Counted from the stretch's first letter, positions 42,286-50,706 are shown. The stretch is DNA of 51,248 nucleotides from JBBDKV01 sp040879165 (GCA_040879165.1 JBBDKV010000002.1:1-51248); one strand, 5' to 3'. The notes: generated by a model from the sequence alone, not told the origin. A program made the numbers and translations.

Positions 42286-43052
42286 GCTATAAGATATACG
42301 CCCAAACCAAGCGACAGTAACAAGCAATAATAGCCAAAATACCTCAACTGAGCAGTGGCAATTAAAAATTCTAACAACCGCAGACTAAACAAACCAGACA
42401 CCAAGGCTGCAGTCAAACCAATTGCCACAGGCAATAATGCTACAGCTGACCAGTCATCAACTGTGCCTGCTTGTAAAACAATCGCTCCAGTTATGGCAGG
42501 AATTGATAACATAAATGAGAATCTAAAGGCGGTAGTACGATCCAACCGAGATACAATACCTCCGAAAACAGTTGAGCCAGATCTAGAAATACCAGGAACA
42601 ATAGACAGTAATTGTGCAAAACCTACAAAAAGTGCTTCCTTCCAACCAACAGCTGCTTTTGTAACTATTTTTGAATGCTCTCGCTGATGGAGCAGTCGAT
42701 CCGTAGCTAAGTTCGCTAAACCTGTGAGCGCTAGTCCAGCTGCAACTATGGCAAGACTGGAAAACAAATACTCCACTTGATTCTGAATAAAGAAAACTAC
42801 TCCCACAATTGGCAATGAACCAACAATAATCATTTGTATCTGCTGCATTGAAAGCTGCAGTAACTCTTTTCTAAAATAGGCTACCACAGCTAGCAAAGTA
42901 CCAAAATGGAGAATTACATCAAAGAAAAGCATTGGTTGTTCAAAACCAAAAATTGTTTGTGCAAGTACTAAATGTCCGGAGCTAGAAACTGGCAAAAATT
43001 CAGCAAAACCCTGTACCAAACCGAGAATGAGCGCTTCCCACCAAGTAACCAT
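42282..43052 (-). CDS. uppP: Undecaprenyl-diphosphatase UppP (BacA)
   Basis: UppP recycles the undecaprenyl carrier lipid for cell-wall synthesis by removing a phosphate. The 256-residue protein is a polytopic membrane protein with both active-site motifs: GFAEFLPVSSSGHLVL near residue 17 and SIVPGISRSGSTVFG near 150. It follows the minus-strand MscS-like gene by 31 nt and may be its operon partner. Confidence 0.95.
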   Translation of the reverse strand: MVTWWEALILGLVQGFAEFLPVSSSGHLVLAQTIFGFEQPMLFFDVILHFGTLLAVVAYFRKELLQLSMQQIQMIIVGSLPIVGVVFFIQNQVEYLFSSLAIVAAGLALTGLANLATDRLLHQREHSKIVTKAAVGWKEALFVGFAQLLSIVPGISRSGSTVFGGIVSRLDRTTAFRFSFMLSIPAITGAIVLQAGTVDDWSAVALLPVAIGLTAALVSGLFSLRLLEFLIATAQLRYFGYYCLLLSLGLGVYLIA

Positions 43053-43083
43053 AGTTCCTTCACTCTAGTGTATTGAAAAGTAT

Positions 43084-43770
43084 CTATTCCTTCTGAGCTT
43101 TTTTCAATGAAGCATGCCAGGTATCAAGCAACTTTTTGACCACGTGCTGCCCACCTAAACCAACAGCTAGACCAACTGCCAAAGCTGCTGCTGCCACAAT
43201 GCCAGTGAAGAGCACTAAAATAAAGTCTCGGGCAATGCCAAGCTCTGATAGCGCAATCATTACGGCGAGTACGAGCACAAAGTAACTTGCTAATTTTCCA
43301 AAAAATCGAGCGCTCCGTCCGTCAATGGTTCTAATTGCACCCTTAACAATACTCTCTAACAGTCCAGCAACTAACAAACCTATAAATAGGATCAGAATAG
43401 CAGCAATAATACTTGGCAGATAACTCAACACTCTCGCCAGTAATATCGCAAGTGACTCTAATCCGAGCACACTAACTGTGGTATGAATTACAACTAACAT
43501 CAATAACCAGTAGATAATTCCACCTAGGAAATCTTCTATTTTATGGGTGATATCGGCATTTTTTAAGAATTGTTCGAACGGAGTCTCTTTAAGTAACTTG
43601 GAAACGCGAATTGAATCTAAGAATCGCACAAAAACTTTTCTAATCAATTGTGCAATAGTTGTTCCAATGATAAAAATCACCAACCCAGCAAAAATCCTTG
43701 GGAGATAGACTGCGGTTTGTGAGAGTACTTCAGCACTGAGAATCATCATTGAGTCGTAGGCATCGTTCAT
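43084..43770 (-). CDS. MscS-like small conserved transmembrane-helix protein
   Basis: About 228 residues from ATG 43770 (a further ATG at 43797 adds nine). It has about five membrane helices and the conserved TM-helix pattern of the small-conductance mechanosensitive channel relatives: IFAGLVIFIIGTTIAQLIR, LPSIIAAILILFIGLLVAG, and a Gly/Ala-rich last helix (AAALAVGLAVGLGGQHVVKK). The MscS cytoplasmic vestibule is missing. A channel or membrane-stress role is likely but unproven. Confidence 0.7.
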   Translation of the reverse strand: MNDAYDSMMILSAEVLSQTAVYLPRIFAGLVIFIIGTTIAQLIRKVFVRFLDSIRVSKLLKETPFEQFLKNADITHKIEDFLGGIIYWLLMLVVIHTTVSVLGLESLAILLARVLSYLPSIIAAILILFIGLLVAGLLESIVKGAIRTIDGRSARFFGKLASYFVLVLAVMIALSELGIARDFILVLFTGIVAAAALAVGLAVGLGGQHVVKKLLDTWHASLKKAQKE

Positions 43771-43862
43771 GAGTAGTCCTTTCAAAGCTGTCTGCATACA
43801 TTCTACAACATTATCATTGACTCATGTTAGCCAATCAGCTGCAATATGTGTTGTAATTTTTT

Positions 43863-44218
43863 GACTGTGTAACTCGTAAGCCAGATTCTGTTTGAGTAGC
43901 GATGATCTATCTATGCCCACGGCTGTATCACCAAAAAAGCGAACGTATGCATTGTGGTGAAGGTCGGTGGTTGCAGCGGGGAGGATTGCCTCGNNNNNNN
44001 NNNGCGCGCCCCGCGACCTCGTCATGATCTCTCATAAGTCAACGGCGTTTCACTCCTCCACCATAACTGGTGAGGGACTCGTCACTGTTGCTCTGACTGT
44101 TCTTCAATCACTACTGATTAAAGACTCCTATTTTCATAGGACACCCTACGTTCTGCTGTCCGGACTTTCCTCTCTCTCACCACAGGTGGTGAGAGAGCCA
44201 TCACTCGGTTACACAGTC
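43863..44218 (-). ncRNA. rnpB: RNase P RNA
   Basis: On the minus strand the 5' part contains GAGGAAAGTCCGGAC and the 3' part contains ACAGAATCTGGCTTACG, both hallmarks of bacterial RNase P RNA. The ends pair as an 11-bp P1 helix (GACTGTGTAAC with GTTACACAGTC), which fixes 44218 and 43863 as the boundaries. TATACT at 44230-44225 ends 7 nt before the 5' end. Ten Ns at 43994-44003 interrupt the middle, so the length (about 356 nt) is approximate. Confidence 0.93.
43994..44003. other. Assembly gap of 10 N inside rnpB
   Basis: Ten Ns lie in the centre of the RNase P RNA gene, next to a GC-rich stem (GCGCGCCCCGCG). Confidence 0.95.
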
Positions 44219-44224
44219 ACGACT

Positions 44225-44230
44225 AGTATA
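44225..44230 (-). promoter_or_regulatory. rnpB -10 box
   Basis: TATACT on the minus strand ends 7 nt before the base that begins helix P1. No clear -35 box is seen. Confidence 0.5.
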
Positions 44231-44247
44231 CCACGTACCAGGCTAAA

Positions 44248-45261
44248 TTATGAGGGGTGAACGATTTTTTCTTGAAGATAGGTTTGAAAAATTACCCGTA
44301 GCAAAATAAAAGTGGGCACCGCCAAAAAAGCACCAGCAATTCCCCCAAGGGTATAGCCAATCAAGATACTCAAAATTGAAACGAGTGGACTGACGTCAGC
44401 TGTTTCACTGATAACCTTGGGATAGAGCACATTGCTTTCCAACTGCTGAACTATCACATAGAAAATCAACACAATTAACGCCATCCAAGGACTGAGCGCT
44501 ACAAAAGCAATCAAAATTGCTGGGACCGCAGCCAAGACAGGTCCAAGATTTGGCAAAATTTCAAGAATTCCTGCCAAAATTGCCAGCGGCAGGGCATAGG
44601 GAACGCCTAGCAATGAAAGTCCGAGGTAATTGATACAACCAATAATAATCATCATTATCACCTGACCTCGAATCCATCCTCCAAGCTGCACTTCTGTTTC
44701 ATCCATGAGTGAGAGGGCTTTTTTGACATGGTTTTCATCTGCAAAAAAGAACTGCAGACGCTTTTTCAAAAGCCCGCGCTCAATCAACATAAAAAGAGAC
44801 ATCATTATCAGGGTAAAAACAGTAAACAGACCCTCAAAAGTACTCAAGAGAAACGTAACTAACGCTGTGACGGATGAACCAATTCTGTCCGCCAAATTTC
44901 CCAATTCAGTAATGGAAAAGCGAAATCCCTGTATTTCTTCTTGTAAACCAGGCATGTCCACGTAACGCAATAATCCACCCAGCTCAGTAACCAGCGGAGG
45001 CAGTAACAGTGCAAAAATGGTAAAAATTGCACTAACAATAATAAAGTAAGTCGTGATAATGCTTGTAAGTCTCGATAACTTTAACCATTTTTGCACTTTT
45101 TTAGTAGCGGGATTAATGGCAACGGTAAAGATAAATGCCACAAATGCCAAACTCAACACATCACGAATTTGAAAAATAAAATACAAACCAAGCAAGAGTG
45201 CTACCGTAAAAACAATCGTAGACCGAGAAATCATCACAGTGTGATCTGTAGTTTGTTTCAT
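44248..45261 (-). CDS. AI-2E family transporter (PerM/YdiK-like)
   Basis: The 337-residue protein has about seven to eight membrane helices and the AI-2E transporter pattern: two N-terminal helices, a soluble segment, then GWIRGQVIMMIIIGCINYLGL and LPNLGPVLAAVPAILIA near the C-terminus. The family name comes from a proposed AI-2 exporter, but most members have other or unknown substrates, some acting as sodium/proton antiporters. ATG 45261 is supported by TATACT (45274-45269) ending 7 nt upstream. A structured RNA with a terminator lies directly upstream. Confidence 0.82.
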   Translation of the reverse strand: MKQTTDHTVMISRSTIVFTVALLLGLYFIFQIRDVLSLAFVAFIFTVAINPATKKVQKWLKLSRLTSIITTYFIIVSAIFTIFALLLPPLVTELGGLLRYVDMPGLQEEIQGFRFSITELGNLADRIGSSVTALVTFLLSTFEGLFTVFTLIMMSLFMLIERGLLKKRLQFFFADENHVKKALSLMDETEVQLGGWIRGQVIMMIIIGCINYLGLSLLGVPYALPLAILAGILEILPNLGPVLAAVPAILIAFVALSPWMALIVLIFYVIVQQLESNVLYPKVISETADVSPLVSILSILIGYTLGGIAGAFLAVPTFILLRVIFQTYLQEKIVHPS

Positions 45262-45297
45262 CAAGAAGAGTATACCGTGATTGCACCAAAGAGTCAG

Positions 45298-45342
45298 CAA
45301 GAAAAAGCACAAGCGCCAGTGTTGGTTGTCCAACACTGGCGC
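45298..45342 (-). terminator. Intrinsic terminator of the structured RNA
   Basis: GCGCCAGTGTTGG-ACAA-CCAACACTGGCGC is a perfect 13-bp hairpin, followed on the minus strand by TTGTGCTTTTTC. It lies upstream of the leaderless promoter of the permease gene. Confidence 0.75.
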
Positions 45343-45447
45343 GAAGCAAATCGCTATCAGGATGCTGCGAGTCTCGACCCCTCGACATTGAGAGAGAGAC
45401 TCTTCCTGGTTTCTCCAGGAAGCGGGAAGCAACAGCATCCCGATAAC
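45298..45447 (-). ncRNA. Candidate novel structured small RNA, ~150 nt
   Basis: On the minus strand the transcript begins GUUAUCGGGAUGCUG, which pairs with CAGCAUCCUGAUAGC (45367-45353) as a 15-bp helix with two G-U pairs. Those would be A-C mismatches on the other strand, so the strand is clear. The helix encloses two hairpins: CUUCCUGG-loop-CCAGGAAG (45422-45402) and GAGUCUC...GAGACUC (45402-45369), making a three-way junction. A perfect 13-bp terminator hairpin (45342-45313) and a U-rich tail follow. It has its own promoter. It matches none of tmRNA, 6S, SRP or RNase P RNA as I know them. It could be a stand-alone RNA or a riboswitch-like leader of the permease gene. Confidence 0.65.
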
Positions 45448-45455
45448 AACGTTAT

Positions 45456-45483
45456 ATTATATACTATAGGTTTTATTAGTCAA
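45456..45483 (-). promoter_or_regulatory. Promoter of the structured RNA
   Basis: On the minus strand TTGACT (45483-45478) and TATAAT (45461-45456) are 16 nt apart. The predicted start, about 45449-45447, coincides with the first paired base of helix P1. The -35 box overlaps the miaA stop codon. Confidence 0.7.
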
Positions 45484-46523
45484 GTACTATTTAGTAGTGA
45501 AGTTTTTTTCAACCACCTTTGTAATTTGTCCTCTGCGTCTGCATCAGTGAGATCAAGCCAAAAAATATCTTTTTTCTTCCACCAAGTACGCTGTCTCTTC
45601 AGGTACTGCCACTCCGCGATACCCCACAATCGAACACACTCCTCAACTGAGATACGCTGTGTTAGATACTGCTGTATCTGCGAAAATCCCAGCGTTGCCT
45701 CAGCCGTTTCTGAAATGTCCGGTAGTCTTATAATTTGCTCAACCTCTTGAATAGCGCCCGCTGCTACGCGTGCTTGCACTCTTTTTTCAATACGCTTACG
45801 TAATACTTGATCTGGTGCTGTCAAACCAAGATACTGGTGAGCATAGTGACTGGTATCCATTGACGCATGAACTACTTCTGTACTCAGATTAGTTTCTTCA
45901 GAAGCAAAGTAGGCAGCCACCTCAATAGCTCGTTCCAATCTTCGTGGGTTGTGCTGATCAGAGTGGTTCATCGTTTGAAACCGGACAGGATCAAGTGACT
46001 GCAAGGTACTTTGTAACTGCTCAATTGGAAGACCCGCTAATTTGTTTCGCAGTGACTCATCTCGGGGCACACGCAACTGTTCATCGTTCTCAAAAACTCT
46101 ATCATGATAGAGGCCTGTTCCTCCTACTAACATAATTGCTCGATTGCTTTCTTGAGCTTGAGCAATAATTGACAAAGCAAATACTTGAAATTGCGCCACA
46201 GACCAACTCTGATCAGCAGTCAACATAGAAACTCCAAATAATCGGCACTTTCCTCTACGAAAGTACATATTTCCAGCTTGATCGTGATACTTTTCAGCAT
46301 CTGTTGGAATATCTGCTCCAGACAAAATTGCAAGATCGGCATAGACCTGCTTCGAATCAGCGGAAATCAGATCGCACCCAGAGAAGTGATCGCTTTCAGC
46401 CAATTGTTGGGCCACTTTCCAACTAACCTCAGTTTTACCCACACCAGTAGGACCAACAATTGAAAGTACTGAAAGTTGTCTACTTTTCTCTATAAAAGTG
46501 TTTGAATTGCTGTTAGACGACAT
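45480..46523 (-). CDS. miaA: MiaA, tRNA dimethylallyltransferase
   Basis: MiaA adds a dimethylallyl group to A37 of tRNAs that read UNN codons. The 347-residue protein has the P-loop SIVGPTGVGKTEVSW near residue 20, LISADSKQVYADLAILSGAD, MLVGGTGLYHDRVF and a C-terminal RVQARVAAGAIQEVEQI-type segment, with WQYLKRQRTWWKKK near the end. It overlaps the end of miaB, the next enzyme of the same ms2i6A pathway, by 11 nt, so the two form an operon. Confidence 0.95.
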   Translation of the reverse strand: MSSNSNSNTFIEKSRQLSVLSIVGPTGVGKTEVSWKVAQQLAESDHFSGCDLISADSKQVYADLAILSGADIPTDAEKYHDQAGNMYFRRGKCRLFGVSMLTADQSWSVAQFQVFALSIIAQAQESNRAIMLVGGTGLYHDRVFENDEQLRVPRDESLRNKLAGLPIEQLQSTLQSLDPVRFQTMNHSDQHNPRRLERAIEVAAYFASEETNLSTEVVHASMDTSHYAHQYLGLTAPDQVLRKRIEKRVQARVAAGAIQEVEQIIRLPDISETAEATLGFSQIQQYLTQRISVEECVRLWGIAEWQYLKRQRTWWKKKDIFWLDLTDADAEDKLQRWLKKTSLLNST

Positions 46524-47664
46524 AGGGACGATCAGCCATGTGTTGTTTATTGATTTCTTTGTCTAATACTTCCCAGCGTCGCTTCTTTTCTGTATGGGGA
46601 ATGTCATCCTCATAGATTTTCCAGCTTGCTGTTCCTGGTCGGGGAGAGTACATGGCTACAAAACCTACCTTCCAATCAATCGCTTTCGCCAAGGAAAGTG
46701 TCTCTTCAAACTCTGCTTCTGTCTCACCAGGAAAACCAACAATGATGTCAGTACCGATAACGATGTCTGCGTCAACCGCTTTCAGCTTATTGACAACCTC
46801 CAAATACCGTTCTCGCGTATACCCACGATTCATTCGGTATAAAACTGCGTTACTACCAGATTGAACAGGTAGATGTACATAGCGATCAATTTTTTTATTT
46901 CGTCCAATTTCAGCCACCAATTCATCGTGAAAGTCCCAAGGATTACTGGTCATAAAACGAATTTTCTTAATCTGCTTGAAAGCAGAAATAGCTTGCAGCA
47001 GCTTTACAAATGGAGGCGTCTCGGTGGGAGTTAAGTATTGTGATTGATTATCAGGCAAATCCTCTCGAGAAAAATTTTTATTCTCCATCATCAGCTTACG
47101 AAAACCAATGCCAACTTTTTCCAATCCCCAAGAATTAACATTCATTCCCAAAAGTGTGACTTCGCTATATCCCTGAGCCACCAGATTTTCAATCTCCTCT
47201 AAAATAGACTCTAAGCTCCTGGACTGCTCGCGGCCTCTAGAGTAGGGCACAATACAATACGTGCAAAAAGAATTGCAGCCTGTAGAAATGGGAAGCCAGG
47301 CATGCTTGGTGTCTTTTCTCACTGTGGCTTGATTAAATCCCACCTCGTTAATGGGTAAGATTTCGTCCACAATCGGCAACATTTGATACAGTTTTTCATG
47401 ACCATGATGCGTCATGCAACCAGTTAAAATAATTTTAGGTCGCTGCTTTCCAAGCTCATTAAAATGCACCATCACATTGTGCAAGAAACCCTTCGCCCGA
47501 TCTTCGGCACGCTGACGTATGGCGCACGTATTAACTACGAGCTCATCACAGCTTTTCCAGCCCGTCGCCTCAGTATAGCCACGAGCCTCATAGTCGCCTG
47601 CAATACGCTCACTGTCTGATTTGTTCGACTGGCAACCAAAGGTATGAATAAAATATGTAGGCAT
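46513..47664 (-). CDS. miaB: MiaB, tRNA-2-methylthio-N6-dimethylallyladenosine synthase, lacking TRAM
   Basis: MiaB methylthiolates the A37 base modified by MiaA. The 383-residue protein starts MPTYFIHTFGCQSNKSDSERI with the first cluster-binding Cys; two more are in VVNTCAIRQRA and ILTGCMTHH. The radical-SAM motif is STGCNSFCTYCIVPYSRGREQSR shown here by its CNSFCTYC core. The protein ends at about the edge of the radical-SAM domain (PRPGTASWK...DRPYVV), so the usual C-terminal TRAM RNA-binding domain is missing. It is encoded just after tRNA-Cys. Confidence 0.9.
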   Translation of the reverse strand: MPTYFIHTFGCQSNKSDSERIAGDYEARGYTEATGWKSCDELVVNTCAIRQRAEDRAKGFLHNVMVHFNELGKQRPKIILTGCMTHHGHEKLYQMLPIVDEILPINEVGFNQATVRKDTKHAWLPISTGCNSFCTYCIVPYSRGREQSRSLESILEEIENLVAQGYSEVTLLGMNVNSWGLEKVGIGFRKLMMENKNFSREDLPDNQSQYLTPTETPPFVKLLQAISAFKQIKKIRFMTSNPWDFHDELVAEIGRNKKIDRYVHLPVQSGSNAVLYRMNRGYTRERYLEVVNKLKAVDADIVIGTDIIVGFPGETEAEFEETLSLAKAIDWKVGFVAMYSPRPGTASWKIYEDDIPHTEKKRRWEVLDKEINKQHMADRPYVV

Positions 47665-47688
47665 GATATCTTTGACTAGATTAAAATG

Positions 47689-47762
47689 AGGCGCGGGCGG
47701 GATTCGAACCCGCGAATCGAAGGTTTTGCAGACCTCGCCATTGACCACTCTGGTACCGCGCC
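47689..47762 (-). tRNA. tRNA-Cys (GCA)
   Basis: On the minus strand the acceptor GGCGCGG pairs with CCGCGCC, the anticodon loop is TCTGCAAAA-type with anticodon GCA, and the T-arm is CGGG-TTCGAAT-CCCG. The discriminator is U73, as usual for tRNA-Cys. CCA is not encoded. It lies 24 nt upstream of miaB on the same strand. Confidence 0.95.
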
Positions 47763-47907
47763 ATGCTATCTTGAGCTCTACTATCTAGCTATATCTGAAG
47801 CTGAAGAGCTCGAATCCGTATTATACCGCACACAGATAGTATTGCGACCCAAGCATGCTACCAAATAGACCACTGCTCTCTCATCAATCTATCAAACAAT
47901 AAAAAAA

Positions 47908-48729
47908 CTACAACGGCTTAATCTCAAACTCCGTCGCGCCCTCAGGAAAATCAAAACGAACAGACGCCGTTTTTTCTCTCATGTGATGCACGCGCAAAAA
48001 TAGTTCAATAAACGGATTGTCATACCCAGATGAGCCAGCGTTGACTGCCAAGACTCCTCGATCTACTGTAAAGCCACCCTCGGCGATCACTCCAAGCATG
48101 CTGATTCCATTAAGAATAACTTGCACATTCTGGCCTACTTTGAATTTTTTCGCCTCTAAATCAGACTTACGCATTGTCGTTTTGATATTGCCAAAACCAT
48201 CAGTCCAGGCTACTAAGTTGTTAGGAATGTCTGGAATATCGTCAATGGACATTTCTTTGGTCAAAATTGAACGGTCGCCATTGATAATCTTTGCAACGCT
48301 TTCTGGGAAAAAATCTCGTGAACGAAACTGTGAACCACTATTGGGGCACTCAATATCTCGAAACTCAACAATATCTTGCTTCACAAAACCAAATGCAAAC
48401 TCTGAATTGACATTGATAATCTCAACACCATTTTTCAGCCGAGCATACTTGATACCATGGTCAATATTGTGTTTCTGAGCCAGCGCGCTGTCTCGACGCG
48501 GAGCTGCATTTCCATAAATAAACATTTTGCCGCGATGTGGTGCATAGGCATACTGAGAAGTCACAAAACCAACGGCAATCGTATCAAGTGGCGGTACTTC
48601 AGTGGGATGAATACGTACGCCATGTGGATTCTCCAGATGGTATTGCAAGCGATTGGTAATTTCGCCAAACTCCATACCGCCTGCCTTATAGTCGCAGATC
48701 ACATGGAGTAGGGTAGGGTCTTTGGTCAT
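47908..48729 (-). CDS. DUF62-like (SAM hydroxide adenosyltransferase-type) protein
   Basis: The 273-residue protein has an N-terminal half with VICDYKAGGMEFGEITNRLQ and HPTEVPPLDTIAVGFVTSQ, and a C-terminal half with AWTDGFGNIKTTM and NAGSSGYDNPFIELFL. These resemble the two-domain SAM hydrolase/halogenase-type (DUF62) proteins, which convert SAM to adenosine and methionine in most species. The match is loose at the N-terminus, so this is a fold-level guess. It stands alone, with about 145 nt to tRNA-Cys downstream and about 135 nt to trigger factor in the divergent direction. Confidence 0.5.
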   Translation of the reverse strand: MTKDPTLLHVICDYKAGGMEFGEITNRLQYHLENPHGVRIHPTEVPPLDTIAVGFVTSQYAYAPHRGKMFIYGNAAPRRDSALAQKHNIDHGIKYARLKNGVEIINVNSEFAFGFVKQDIVEFRDIECPNSGSQFRSRDFFPESVAKIINGDRSILTKEMSIDDIPDIPNNLVAWTDGFGNIKTTMRKSDLEAKKFKVGQNVQVILNGISMLGVIAEGGFTVDRGVLAVNAGSSGYDNPFIELFLRVHHMREKTASVRFDFPEGATEFEIKPL

Positions 48730-48851
48730 AATTTTCCTAGTAAGTGAATATGATCATACAGTGTCGCCACACGCCGCACGACCGAGATATCATATCAGAT
48801 TTCAAAATTAGGTGCTAACTGGGTATTGTATTGTAACTTGCCATCGTCCTG

Positions 48852-48857
48852 TATAAT
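48852..48857 (+). promoter_or_regulatory. -10 box of the trigger factor gene (leaderless type)
   Basis: TATAAT ends 8 nt before ATG 48866; the transcript should begin at about the start codon. Confidence 0.5.
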
Positions 48858-48865
48858 GACAACTT

Positions 48866-49819
48866 ATGGCAAAAAAACAAGCTACTCCAACACAAACTAC
48901 AAATGAAGCTACAACAGCTGAGACTACTGAAAGACCAGCCTTTTTAGCTGAGAATAGCAAAACTACTATCACAATTCCTTGGTCTGAAGTCAAACCAGCC
49001 TATGATAAGGCCGCAGCCAAGCTCGCCAAACAAATGAATCTTCCAGGTTTTCGCAAAGGGAAAGTGCCTGCAAAAATTGCTCAGGAAAAATTAAAGCCTG
49101 AGCAACTTATTGAACATACTCTAGAAATTGTCTTGCCAGAGCAGTACACCGAGCAGATCAAAACTGAGCAAAAACGACCTATCAGCTATCCAGAATTTAA
49201 CCCACTCCAAGCAGACGAAGGTAAAGAATGGGTGGTTGAGGCTTTTTTCGCAGAGCGTCCAAGCATTGAGATCAAAAATTATCAAAAAACCGTCAAGGCA
49301 GCTAAGAAGGAAGCAGAGAAGTCAGCGCAAGAACAAGACGAGAAAAATAAAAAAGCAGAATCAGCTAAAGAAGCGCCAAAAGCGGATGAGCTCAAAAATC
49401 AGGCAGAACAAGCCAAGCTTGAGCACATTTATCGCAACTTGATTTCAACTTTCAAGCCAGCCGTTCCCGAAATCCTCCTCAAGCAAGAAGTTCGTCAAGA
49501 AATGCGTCAGATGGCACAACAGCTCGAAGGTATGAAGCTGACTGTTGAAGACTATCTTAAGCAAAGAAATATGGAATTTGAGCAACTTTCTCAAGAGGTC
49601 ACGATCAATGTGCTCGGTCGTCTTCAGCTTGGTTTTATTTTGGAAGCAATCGTAGATGATCAAAAACTGACTGTCACAGATGAAGAAGTGGACAAGCATA
49701 TTGAAACGGCCGTTGCTCCCGCCATGCGCGATCAGTACAAAACCAATCCACAATATAAATCCTCTGCCTACCAAACATTGTTGCGCAAAAAAATCGCCGA
49801 TTATTTGCTTGCAATTTAG
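48866..49819 (+). CDS. tig: Trigger factor without the PPIase domain
   Basis: Trigger factor is the ribosome-bound chaperone for nascent chains. The 317-residue protein has the ribosome-binding signature LPGFRKGKVPAKI near residue 58. A typical factor has a PPIase domain at about 150-245, but here that place holds only a charged Lys/Glu/Ala-rich linker (KKEAEKSAQEQDEKNKKAES). The C-terminal helical chaperone domain follows (RQEMRQMAQQLEGMKLTVEDYLKQ, shown by its LEGMKLTVEDYLKQ part). A low-complexity Thr-rich extension precedes the N-domain. Confidence 0.88.
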   Translation: MAKKQATPTQTTNEATTAETTERPAFLAENSKTTITIPWSEVKPAYDKAAAKLAKQMNLPGFRKGKVPAKIAQEKLKPEQLIEHTLEIVLPEQYTEQIKTEQKRPISYPEFNPLQADEGKEWVVEAFFAERPSIEIKNYQKTVKAAKKEAEKSAQEQDEKNKKAESAKEAPKADELKNQAEQAKLEHIYRNLISTFKPAVPEILLKQEVRQEMRQMAQQLEGMKLTVEDYLKQRNMEFEQLSQEVTINVLGRLQLGFILEAIVDDQKLTVTDEEVDKHIETAVAPAMRDQYKTNPQYKSSAYQTLLRKKIADYLLAI

Positions 49820-49913
49820 TCAAGATTTTCGTATAATCAGGCTTATATTTCGTGTTATTACACAGTCTACTTACTGAGTACGTATCGACAAAGCACAGTG
49901 TCAAAAAGGATCA

Positions 49914-49943
49914 TTGACAAAGTAGTCTTTGAAGACCTATAAT
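49914..49943 (+). promoter_or_regulatory. Strong consensus promoter
   Basis: TTGACA (49914-49919) and TATAAT (49938-49943), both perfect, are 18 nt apart. The start codon of the next gene is 11 nt after the -10 box. Confidence 0.75.
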
Positions 49944-49954
49944 TCGCAGCAAAT

Positions 49955-50611
49955 ATGTCAGCAAATACAGCGCAAAAACTAGTTCCAAAACAACCTTCAG
50001 GAATTCCACAGGGTGGTAAAGCATTTCATTTTCCAGAAGGGGAAACAGAAAACTCTCATCAGAAGTTAAGTCCTTTTGCTCAAGCTGTAAATAATACACA
50101 GCGCGCTCATCAATCCCCCGACTCTTTGGCCTCCAAATTGATGGAGCCATCACCTTCAACACCAAACCCAGAAGACTTAGTTGAACAGCAAAAGAAAGCA
50201 GCTGAACAAAAAGCGCGAGCAGCTTTGCAAAAAGAAACTGACTTATTTAATCAGCGAAAATTTAGAATCCAAAAGGAAGAAACTGACCAACTTAAACAGT
50301 TACGCATGCAACTGAAGCAACTGAGTGATCAAAAGGGCATAAAACAGTCTGGAGACACAGCTTTTCAAGACGATGTTGTTAGTAGTGTCGAAGGTGAGAA
50401 GGGTAAGAAGGGCTTCTGGGGAAAAATGTTGGTAGATCTAGTTGCAAAGAACCCTGCTAATTCAGACAACTGGATGCAGGAATATGAGTCTAAGGGAACG
50501 AAGCAAGGCTTTCAGTTAGGTGAAAAAAAGAAAGCATCATCTCATCTTGTAGGAAAACACGTCAACAACAAAATCCAAAACAGCGAACTCAATGTGAGCG
50601 GCGGTGAGTAA
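49955..50611 (+). CDS. Hypothetical CPR protein, coiled-coil, DUF5660-like
   Basis: The 218-residue protein is soluble and mostly polar: a disordered N-terminal part rich in Pro/Ser, a coiled-coil stretch with many Gln/Lys/Glu (about 75-130), and a short conserved-looking C-terminal block, GKKGFWGKMLVDLVAKNPAN. It recalls small coiled-coil proteins seen in CPR genomes (DUF5660 type), but I am not sure of the family. It has one of the best promoters in the window, so it is probably well expressed. Confidence 0.55.
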   Translation: MSANTAQKLVPKQPSGIPQGGKAFHFPEGETENSHQKLSPFAQAVNNTQRAHQSPDSLASKLMEPSPSTPNPEDLVEQQKKAAEQKARAALQKETDLFNQRKFRIQKEETDQLKQLRMQLKQLSDQKGIKQSGDTAFQDDVVSSVEGEKGKKGFWGKMLVDLVAKNPANSDNWMQEYESKGTKQGFQLGEKKKASSHLVGKHVNNKIQNSELNVSGGE

Positions 50612-50629
50612 TTTCTCCTAAATAATCCC

Positions 50630-50706
50630 TGGTGAACTCGAGAGGACTCGAACCTCTGACCTCTTCGATGTCAACGAAGCGCTCTAACCAACTGAGCTAC
50701 GAGTTC
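50630..50706 (-). tRNA. tRNA-Val (GAC), CCA encoded
   Basis: On the minus strand the acceptor GAACTCG pairs with CGAGTTC, the anticodon stem CTTCG/CGAAG carries loop TTGACAT (anticodon GAC), and the T-arm is AGAGG-TTCGAGT-CCTCT. Discriminator A is followed by an encoded CCA (50632-50630), unlike the tRNA-Ile and tRNA-Cys genes of this window. Confidence 0.95.

Noticed and set aside
45091..45750. 219-codon plus-strand ORF over the structured RNA and miaA end
   Set aside because: It is antisense to the permease start, the structured RNA and miaA, has low-quality composition, and shows no start signals.
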